Source: JAUASW01 sp036880965 (GTDB taxonomy: Bacteria > Pseudomonadota > Gammaproteobacteria > Burkholderiales > Burkholderiaceae_C). From it: DNA of 64,000 nt. Under the pieces are notes generated by a model. That model saw only the letters and a program-made list of their open reading frames with translations. It made no database searches and had not been told where the DNA came from. Positions 58,172 through 64,000 of the stretch are shown piece by piece. Each line of letters begins with the position of its first letter. Position 1 is the first letter of the stretch. The DNA lies in the NCBI RefSeq assembly GCF_036880965.1, contig NZ_JBAJMV010000003.1, positions 62,001-126,000 on the forward strand, written 5' to 3'. Made by a program: the position numbers and the translations under genes.

Positions 58172-59184
58172 CGAGTACGCGGATCCAGCAATCGGTAAAG
58201 CAGATCGGACACGAGGTTCAAGGCGATGAAGATCGTGCCCACCACCAGCGTGCCGCCGAGCACCGCGTTCATGTCGGCGTTCTGCAGGGAGTTGGTGATG
58301 TACTGGCCCAGGCCCGGCCAGGCAAACACGGTCTCGGTCAGCACCGAGCCTTCGAGCAGGCCGGCAAAGCTCAGCGCAATCACGGTGAGCAAAGGAACGG
58401 CGGCATTGCGCAAGGCATGGCGCCAGATGATGCGCATCTCGGAGAGCCCCTTGGCCCGCGCCGCCACCACGTATTCCTGGCCCAGCTCCTTGAGCATGAA
58501 GCTGCGCGTCATGCGGCTGATGTAGGCCAGCGAGTAGTAGCCCAGCAAGGCGCCTGGCAAGGCCAGGTGCGAGAGCGCACTGCGAAAGGCCTCCCATTCG
58601 CCGGCCATGGCGGCATCGACAAGAATCAGGCCCGTCACGACAGGCACGTTGTATTCAAACGCGATGTCGATGCGCCCTGGCCCGCTGACCCAGCCAAGCT
58701 TGGCGTAGAACAGCAGCAGGCCCATCAGGCCCAGCCAGAAGATCGGCATCGAGTAGCCGAACAGCCCGATCAGCCGCAGCAGTTGATCGGCCATGCGCCC
58801 ACGCTTCACCGCCGCCCACACGCCCAGCGGCACACCGAAGAGCACGCCGATGGTGATGCCCACCGTGGCCAGCTCCAGCGTGGCCGGGAAGACGCGGGCG
58901 ATGTCCTCGGCCACCGGGTTGTTGCTCAGGATGGATTGGCCCAGGTCGCCCTGCGCCACCTTTTTCAGGTAGAGGCCGAACTGCTCCAGGAGCGGACGGT
59001 CCAGGCCCAGCTCGACGCGCACTCTTTGCAGCTGCTCCTCACTTGCCCGGTCGCCCGCGATGGCCAGCGCCGGGTCCACCGGCACGACGCGGCCGATGAA
59101 GAAGGTGACGGCCAGCAAGCCCAGATAGGTCAGCGCCAGCGTCGACAAGAGGCCCGCCGCGGCGCGCAGGAACTTCGTCTTCAA
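58168..59184 (-). CDS. Peptide ABC importer permease (OppB/DppB-like)
   Basis: A 338-residue inner-membrane permease with about six helices. The OppB/DppB pattern is visible in DRPLLEQFGLYLKKVAQGDLGQSI, the EAA region MLKELGQEYVVAARAKGLSE with IIWRHALRNAAVPLLTV, and ETVFAWPGLGQYITNSLQNADM. The end VSDLLYRLLDPRTR is typical. Start ATG 59184 overlaps the binding-protein stop by four bases. It forms the heterodimeric channel with the OppC-like gene that follows. Confidence 0.92.
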   Translation of the reverse strand: MKTKFLRAAAGLLSTLALTYLGLLAVTFFIGRVVPVDPALAIAGDRASEEQLQRVRVELGLDRPLLEQFGLYLKKVAQGDLGQSILSNNPVAEDIARVFPATLELATVGITIGVLFGVPLGVWAAVKRGRMADQLLRLIGLFGYSMPIFWLGLMGLLLFYAKLGWVSGPGRIDIAFEYNVPVVTGLILVDAAMAGEWEAFRSALSHLALPGALLGYYSLAYISRMTRSFMLKELGQEYVVAARAKGLSEMRIIWRHALRNAAVPLLTVIALSFAGLLEGSVLTETVFAWPGLGQYITNSLQNADMNAVLGGTLVVGTIFIALNLVSDLLYRLLDPRTR

Positions 59185-60776
59185 GGCTTCTTGCTCACCG
59201 TGAAGAGGTAGGTCGTGTCCGACGTGGGGCCGAGGCGGAAGCCCTCGACGCCCTTGCGCACCGCTGCCACCTGCGTCTGCTGGAAGAGCATGACGAAGGG
59301 GCTGTGCTTGCGGAAGTCGGCCTGGATCTCCTGGTACATCTTTGCGCGCTTGGCCGGGTCACGCTCCAGCAGCGCGGCATCGGTCTTCTTCGTCAGCTCG
59401 GGCGAGATCCAGGCATTGCGCCAGGTCAGCGGCTTCAGCTTGGCCTCATCGCTGTTGTCGACGTTGCGGGTAAAGGCATCGGCATTGCTGTGCGGGTCCC
59501 AGTAGTCGGAACCCCATTCGCCGATATAGATGTCGTGCTTGCGGGCGCGGTACTTGGTCAGCGTCTGCTTGCCGTCGCCGGGAATGATCTCGATCTGCAC
59601 GCCGCCGCGCTTGGCCGAGGCCTGCACCGCTTCGGCAATGCCTTGCACCGGCTGCACCGTGCGCGTGTCCATCGTCACCTTGAAGCCTTGCGGCAGCCCG
59701 GCCTTGGCCAGCAGGGCCTGCGCCTTTGCCGGGTCGTACTTGTAGGGCTTGTCGCTGCTCGCGCCGAACATGCCGGAAGGCAGAAGATTCTGGTGCGGGA
59801 CGCCGATGTTCTTGATCAGGGTGGCGCCGAGGGCGTCGTAGTCCACCAGCCACTTCAAGGCTTCGCGCACCTCGGGCTTGGCCAGATTCGGGTTCTTCTG
59901 GTTCAGGCTCAGGTAATAGACCGTGCCCTTGGTCGTGGAGGTGAGCTGCACATCGGGCCGGCCCTTCATCGCGTCGATGTCCTGCGGCGCGAGGTTGCGG
60001 GCAATGTCGATATCGCCCTTCTCCAGCAGCAGGCGCTGAGTGGCGGCTTCCTTCACATGGCGATAGATCGCGCGTTGCAGCGGCGGCTTCTTGCCGTGGA
60101 ACTGATCGTTGCGCTCCAGCACCACCAGCTCGTTGGCCCGCCACTCGCGCAGCTTGTAGGGGCCGGAGCCGGCATGGTTGAGCTTCAGCCAGGCATTGCC
60201 CAAGTCCGTGCCTTGCGCCTTGGCGAGCAGCAGCTTCTTGTCCAGCACCGAGGCCACATTGGCCGTCAGGCAGTTCAGCACAAAGCTGGGCGCATAGGAC
60301 TTGTCGGTCTCGATGGTCAAGGTCAGCGGGCCGGTCTGGCGCACCTTCTCGGCCACATTGGTTTTCGACAGGCCCAGCTGCGTGAGGATGAAGGCCGGCG
60401 TCTTGTCCAGCAGCACCGCGCGCTGCAGAGACCAGACCACCTCTTCAGCCGTCAGGGCATTGCCGGAGGAGAAGCGCAGGCCCGGCAAGAGCTCGAAAGT
60501 GAAGGTCTTGCCGTCGGCCGAGACGGTCCAGCCCTTGGCCAGCTCGCCACTGAGCCTCGTGGGGTCAGCCACATCGAACTCGACCAGGCGTTCGTAGGTG
60601 TTGCCGATGATCTCGCCGGCGGCAATCTCGAAGGCCTCGGCCGGGTCCATCGAGATGATGTCGTCGAAGGCCATCGCCAGGATCAGGGAATCCTTGGGCG
60701 TGGCGGCCTGCAGCGGCGCCAGCGCAGCGGCCAGCAGCAAGGGGATGAGCAGAAGGCGGGACTTGAGAGCTGGCAA
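59181..60776 (-). CDS. Peptide ABC importer substrate-binding protein (SBP_bac_5)
   Basis: A 531-residue periplasmic binding protein and first gene of the operon. The start is TTG 60776: GGAGGA stands eight bases upstream, and it gives the signal peptide SRLLLIPLLLAAALAPLQA. The family-5 features are DIISMDPAEAFEIAAGEIIGNTYERL, LRFSSGNALTAEEVVWSLQR, GSGPYKLREWRANELVVLERN and YKYDPAKAQALLAKAGLP. It delivers peptides, or similar solutes such as nickel, opines or glutathione, to the OppBC-like permease. The closing VSKKP overlaps the permease start. Confidence 0.9.
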   Translation of the reverse strand: MPALKSRLLLIPLLLAAALAPLQAATPKDSLILAMAFDDIISMDPAEAFEIAAGEIIGNTYERLVEFDVADPTRLSGELAKGWTVSADGKTFTFELLPGLRFSSGNALTAEEVVWSLQRAVLLDKTPAFILTQLGLSKTNVAEKVRQTGPLTLTIETDKSYAPSFVLNCLTANVASVLDKKLLLAKAQGTDLGNAWLKLNHAGSGPYKLREWRANELVVLERNDQFHGKKPPLQRAIYRHVKEAATQRLLLEKGDIDIARNLAPQDIDAMKGRPDVQLTSTTKGTVYYLSLNQKNPNLAKPEVREALKWLVDYDALGATLIKNIGVPHQNLLPSGMFGASSDKPYKYDPAKAQALLAKAGLPQGFKVTMDTRTVQPVQGIAEAVQASAKRGGVQIEIIPGDGKQTLTKYRARKHDIYIGEWGSDYWDPHSNADAFTRNVDNSDEAKLKPLTWRNAWISPELTKKTDAALLERDPAKRAKMYQEIQADFRKHSPFVMLFQQTQVAAVRKGVEGFRLGPTSDTTYLFTVSKKP

Positions 60777-60882
60777 GGTCGGTTCCTCCGTTGGGCCCCC
60801 GGATTGTTGCCCAAGCGACGGCTGCTCTGTGCGAGGGGCGCGGTTACGATGCCCGACCCATGACGCAAGCTTCCCTGACCCC

Positions 60883-63021
60883 ATGCGCCGCCAGCTGGCT
60901 CTCCTGAGCCTGGTGGCTGGCGCGGCCGGCCTGGCCTGGCTGCTGGTGCCACCCGACCATCCATCAGCGCCAACGCCCGCGGCCTCTAGTGCGGCCAGCG
61001 CGGCCGCCCCGGCGCCAGCCACGCCGGCCCCGCCCGCACCCACCCTGATCGGCGGCCCGGCGCACATCGCGGTACTCGCGGGAGACGGCGTGGCGGGCTC
61101 GCAGGAAGGCCCGGCCGCGCAGGCGCGCTTCTCCGACCCCTACGGCCTGGTGGCTGCGCCCGACGGCCGCCTCTTCATCGCCGATGGTGGTGACAACAAC
61201 CGCATCCGCGTGCTGGAGCGCAACGGCCAGCTGCGCACGCTCGCCGGCGGTGTGGAAGGCTTCACTGACGAAGCGGGCGCGCAAGCCCGCTTCAACACGC
61301 CCTCGGGCCTGGCGCTCGATGCGACCGGCAATGTCTATGTGGCCGACACGGGCAATCACGCCATCCGCAAGGTCAGTCCGCAAGGCCAGGTGACGACAGT
61401 GGCCGGCGACGGCACGCCGGGCTGGCGAGATGGCGCCGGTGCGCAGGCGCGCTTCAATGCGCCGCTGGCCGTGGCGGTGGACGGCCAGGGCCGGGTCTTT
61501 GTCGCCGACACGCACAACGACCGCATCCGCATGATCTCGCCCGATGGCCTGGTGACGACGCTGGCCGGCGGCAGCCGGCCCGGCGACGCCGATGGCCCGG
61601 GCGACAAGGCCTTGTTCGACACGCCCTCGGCCCTCGCGCTCGATGCGCAGGGTCGGCTCTGGGTGGCCGACACCCGCAACGATGCGATTCGCAGCGTCGA
61701 CCCCCGGACCGGCGAAGTGCAGACCTGGCTGCACAGCCGTGAGGACGATGAGGAAGCACTTCTGCGCAGGCCGCTGAGCCTGGCCTTCTCGCATGACGGC
61801 GTGATGTTGGTGGGCCTGCTGAGCAAGGGGCAGCTCCTGCAGATCACGGCGAGCAAGCAGGTCCATGCATTGACCGGTGGCGCGCTGCGCTTCGCACGAG
61901 CCAGCGGCATTGCCGTGGACGCACGCGGCCGCGTGCTGGTGGCCGATGCACCGGCCTTTCGCATCCACGAGGTGCTGGCGGGTGAAGGCGCCTCCGGTGC
62001 CTTGGGCCCCGCGCTCGAACAGCCGCCGCTCGCCAGTGAGGGTCGCTGGCCCTTGCGTCCGCAGAACAGCTGGCATGAGGTGGTGGGCATGCTCGGCGAG
62101 GTGCGCGGCGGCCGCGACAAGCAGGGCAAGCTCGACAGCCGCCATCACATGCATGCGGGCCTCGACATCCGCGGCGACGTGGGTGAAGCCGTGGTGACGA
62201 TTGCCGACGGCAAGGTTCTGAGCCCGGCAGCCGCCTACGGCTTTGGGCGGCTGGGTGAAGGCCTGGCCATCGGGCCCCTGATGTACATCCACGTGAAGAT
62301 CGGCCGCGACAAGGCCGGCAAGCCGGTGGACCCGCGCCGCATGCAGATGCTGCGCAATGCTGCCGGCAAGGTCGAGCGCGTGCGCGTGGCCCGTGGCACC
62401 CGCTACAACGCCGGCGAGGTGATCGGCTCGATCAATCCCATGGCCCATGTGCACCTGGCCCTGGGGGCACCGGGTTTCCTGCGCGACCCGCTGGCCCTGG
62501 GCTTCAAGGGCTTTGTCGACGAGGTGCAGCCGCGCATCGATTCCATCGAGCTGTTCGATGCCGCAGGCAAGCGCCTGGCCAGGCGCGACAGGGCGGGTGT
62601 TCTGGTCGTGCCAAGGGCGCCCCTGCAGATCGTGGTCGATGCCTGGGACCAGGTGAACGACAACCTGGAGCGCCGCCGCCTGGGCGTGCGCACGCTCGCC
62701 TGGCAGCTCGTGAAGGACGACGGCAGCCCGGCGACAGGCTTCGAGAACGGCTGGCGCGAAACGCTCAATTTCGAGGCCCTGCCGGTAGACGACGAGCTGG
62801 GCGTGAAGCTGGCGTATGCGCCCAGCAGCGGCATCACGGTGCATGGCGCCCGGGCCACGCAGTTCCGCTACCAGCTGGCGAATGAACTGCGCAGCGGCCG
62901 CGCCACGCCGGGCCACTGGGACCCCGGCTCGCTGCCTGCGGGCAAGTACCTTCTGCAGGTGCGGGTGCAGGACGCCAGCGGCAATGCCGCGCTGCGCGAG
63001 CTGCAGCTCCTGCTGCCGTAG
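60883..63021 (+). CDS. NHL beta-propeller protein with C-terminal M23 (LytM)-like domain
   Basis: A 712-residue protein. The N-terminus (RRQLALLSLVAGAAGLAWLLV) is a signal peptide or anchor, followed by a Pro/Ala linker (about 28-58). Residues ~60-385 hold five or six NHL repeats, each with a variant of ARFNTPSGLALDATGNVYVADTGNHAIRKVS (for example FNAPLAVAVDGQGRVFVADT). Next is an M23-like domain with both zinc motifs: H424-x3-D428 (HAGLD) and H522-V-H524 (HVHLALG). The C-terminal ~180 residues resemble a beta-sandwich. It may bind and cut cell wall or simply use the fold. ATG 60883 is used; the open frame before it is a shadow of the divergent gene. Confidence 0.85.
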   Translation: MRRQLALLSLVAGAAGLAWLLVPPDHPSAPTPAASSAASAAAPAPATPAPPAPTLIGGPAHIAVLAGDGVAGSQEGPAAQARFSDPYGLVAAPDGRLFIADGGDNNRIRVLERNGQLRTLAGGVEGFTDEAGAQARFNTPSGLALDATGNVYVADTGNHAIRKVSPQGQVTTVAGDGTPGWRDGAGAQARFNAPLAVAVDGQGRVFVADTHNDRIRMISPDGLVTTLAGGSRPGDADGPGDKALFDTPSALALDAQGRLWVADTRNDAIRSVDPRTGEVQTWLHSREDDEEALLRRPLSLAFSHDGVMLVGLLSKGQLLQITASKQVHALTGGALRFARASGIAVDARGRVLVADAPAFRIHEVLAGEGASGALGPALEQPPLASEGRWPLRPQNSWHEVVGMLGEVRGGRDKQGKLDSRHHMHAGLDIRGDVGEAVVTIADGKVLSPAAAYGFGRLGEGLAIGPLMYIHVKIGRDKAGKPVDPRRMQMLRNAAGKVERVRVARGTRYNAGEVIGSINPMAHVHLALGAPGFLRDPLALGFKGFVDEVQPRIDSIELFDAAGKRLARRDRAGVLVVPRAPLQIVVDAWDQVNDNLERRRLGVRTLAWQLVKDDGSPATGFENGWRETLNFEALPVDDELGVKLAYAPSSGITVHGARATQFRYQLANELRSGRATPGHWDPGSLPAGKYLLQVRVQDASGNAALRELQLLLP

Positions 63022-63025
63022 CGGC

Positions 63026-63048
63026 CGTTCAGCGCCTGGGGCTGAACG
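63026..63048. repeat. Inverted repeat between convergent genes
   Basis: CGTTCAGC and GCTGAACG are perfect 8-bp arms around a 7-base loop, between the stops of the NHL/M23 gene (63021) and the PstS-like gene (63055). No T run follows on either strand, so it is a weak candidate for a bidirectional terminator. Confidence 0.4.
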
Positions 63049-63054
63049 CCCTCG

Positions 63055-63480
63055 TCAGTCCAGCACCAGCACCACCTTGACCGTGGCGTCGACAGCGGAT
63101 TTCTCGATGTAGCCAATCGCATCAGGATTGGCTGCCACGTGCTTCTTGACATCGGCGGCGCTGGTCAGCTCCTTGGGTGGCGTGGCCTTGCCAGAGAAGG
63201 TCAGGCGCGACCAGGCCGCCTTGACCTGGGCCGAGCTCTTGCCGGCGGCCTTGCTGTAGAACTGCTCGCGGCTGGTGCTGGCCTCCGGCAGGTCTGCAGC
63301 CTGGGCTGCGGCACCACTGGGCAGCACATTGGTGCGCCCCATGAAGATGGCGGCGGCCTGGTCAGCCGTCAACGAAGTCAGGGCACTTTTCGGGTTGACG
63401 ATCACCGCTACCTGCGCAGCGGCAAGCAGGGGCAGCATCAGCAGCAGGGTCAGGCTGGCAGCACGGATTGGCGTGGTCAT
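63055..63480 (-). CDS. Small PstS-like (phosphate-type) periplasmic protein
   Basis: A 141-residue exported protein. The signal peptide SLTLLLMLPLLAAAQ is followed by VAVIVNPKSALTSLTADQAAAIFMGRTNVLPSG, split here as VAVIVNPKSALTSL and AAIFMGRTNVLPSG, the usual start of short PBP-like-2/PstS-related proteins. The end NPDAIGYIEKSAVDATVKVVL matches the family end. At half the length of true PstS it probably forms a single lobe. GGAG precedes ATG 63480. It lies 13 bases after the outer-membrane gene on the same strand, a pairing I recall from other proteobacteria; function unknown. Confidence 0.8.
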   Translation of the reverse strand: MTTPIRAASLTLLLMLPLLAAAQVAVIVNPKSALTSLTADQAAAIFMGRTNVLPSGAAAQAADLPEASTSREQFYSKAAGKSSAQVKAAWSRLTFSGKATPPKELTSAADVKKHVAANPDAIGYIEKSAVDATVKVVLVLD

Positions 63481-63493
63481 GATGGGCTCCGGT

Positions 63494-64000
63494 TCAGAAG
63501 ACAAAGTCATAGCTGGCGCTCAGCAGCCGTGCGCTGCCGGCAAACGGGCTGCTGCCGCGATCACTGATGCGGTCGTATTGCAGCTTGAGTGCCCCGCCCT
63601 TGTGCAGCTCATAGCGCAAGGCCAGCAGGCTGCCGCGGTCAACGACGGGCACGTAGTCGGCCGGGTAAGGGGTGGTCTCGCGGTACTGGCTGGTGCCTGC
63701 GGTCAGCGTGTACGCGCCGATCCGGTAGCCCGCCGTCAGAAGGTAGAAGCTGGCCTTGTAGCCGAGCTCGGCACGGTCGCTGCGGCCGACTTCGCTGCGC
63801 AGCGTCCAGGCGCCGATATCGGCGTTGAAAGCCGCACCCAGGAAGCTCTGGTTCACGCGCGTCTTGCCTGACAGCGTGGCCAGCACGACGCCGGTGTTGT
63901 GGTCGGTCTGCTGAAACTGCGAGCGGGTGTAGCTCAGGCGGCCACTGAACCAGTCGCGGCTGAACTCCAGCACCAGGCCGGTGATGCCGCTCCACTTGAC
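63494..64000 (-). CDS. Outer-membrane beta-barrel protein (5' end beyond the window)
   Basis: The last 168 residues of a protein that continues past the right edge. Alternating hydrophobic strands (WFSGRLSYTRSQFQQ, SFLGAAFNADIGAWTLRSEVG, SFYLLTAGYRIGAYTLTAGTS, LLALRYELHKGGALKLQYDR) and the terminal Phe of SYDFVF mark an outer-membrane barrel. Its stop lies 13 bases before the PstS-like gene, so both are probably one transcript. A porin-like role is possible but not shown. Confidence 0.75.
   Translation of the reverse strand, partial: VKWSGITGLVLEFSRDWFSGRLSYTRSQFQQTDHNTGVVLATLSGKTRVNQSFLGAAFNADIGAWTLRSEVGRSDRAELGYKASFYLLTAGYRIGAYTLTAGTSQYRETTPYPADYVPVVDRGSLLALRYELHKGGALKLQYDRISDRGSSPFAGSARLLSASYDFVF

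Noticed and set aside
63026..63048. The 8-bp inverted repeat as a firm rho-independent terminator.
   Set aside because: No T run follows on either strand, so it is listed only as an inverted repeat.

Overview
The window is 64 kb of GC-rich chromosomal DNA with short intergenic gaps, about 60 protein genes and one tRNA gene. No phage, plasmid, insertion sequence or CRISPR array was seen. Gene content (several two-component systems, TonB-dependent receptor, Tat-exported DUF1800/DUF1501 pair, orphan LivJ-type binding protein, NnrU, DUF2789) and a CCCTCGGGGGGC-type dispersed repeat suggest a betaproteobacterium of the Burkholderiales, probably Roseateles/Pelomonas/Rubrivivax-like. That placement is inference, not a database result.

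Layout. 1-1.6 kb: a truncated exported protein, an ABM-domain protein, a doubtful small membrane ORF and a lipoprotein. 1.6-13 kb: an export machine, made of a HlyD/MacA-type adaptor, a LolD/MacB-type ATPase, a TolC-type channel and four FtsX/MacB-type permeases that are two tandem copies of a two-permease module. It is followed by a sigma-54 response regulator and its kinase. A textbook -24/-12 promoter precedes the first gene, so the operon probably encodes its own activator. 13-15.4 kb: a PAS/GGDEF diguanylate cyclase, then tRNA-Leu(CAG) beside remnants of former tandem tRNA copies and stacked terminators. 15.4-21.2 kb: a lysine-catabolic cluster on the minus strand (lysine 6-dehydrogenase-like, ALDH7-type semialdehyde dehydrogenase, HglS/DUF1338, FAD-linked D-2-hydroxyglutarate dehydrogenase-like) with a divergent Lrp/AsnC regulator and unusual RNA hairpins between genes. 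21-25 kb: NnrU, an amino-acid-type binding protein and an MsbA-like ABC exporter. 25-29 kb: a DJ-1/TPR protein with an OmpR-type two-component system, and a ketopantoate-reductase-like enzyme.

29-35 kb: a papain-type peptidase fused to an alpha/beta-hydrolase-like domain, a LytS/LytTR pair, an acyltransferase, a glyoxalase-fold protein and a PspC/SHOCT protein. 35-43 kb: a second OmpR-type two-component system, then a GH19 chitinase-like enzyme, a TonB-dependent receptor, a DUF5009 (NagX-like) membrane protein and a lactonase-fold protein, possibly serving chitin or amino-sugar use. 43-48 kb: a radical SAM enzyme with an atypical cysteine spacing, then a flavin monooxygenase divergent from a MarR regulator across a perfect 25-bp palindrome, with a binding protein after it. 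48-55.6 kb: DUF1800/DUF1501 Tat substrates, a glycosylasparaginase, methylglyoxal synthase, a D-threonine-aldolase-like enzyme and a small DUF2789-GNAT-DUF4359 operon. 55.6-60.8 kb: a complete peptide ABC importer in which every gene overlaps the next by four bases and one ATPase carries an in-frame dispersed repeat. 60.9-64 kb: an NHL beta-propeller/M23 fusion, a PstS-like protein and a truncated outer-membrane protein.

All family assignments come from reading motifs. No similarity search was run.
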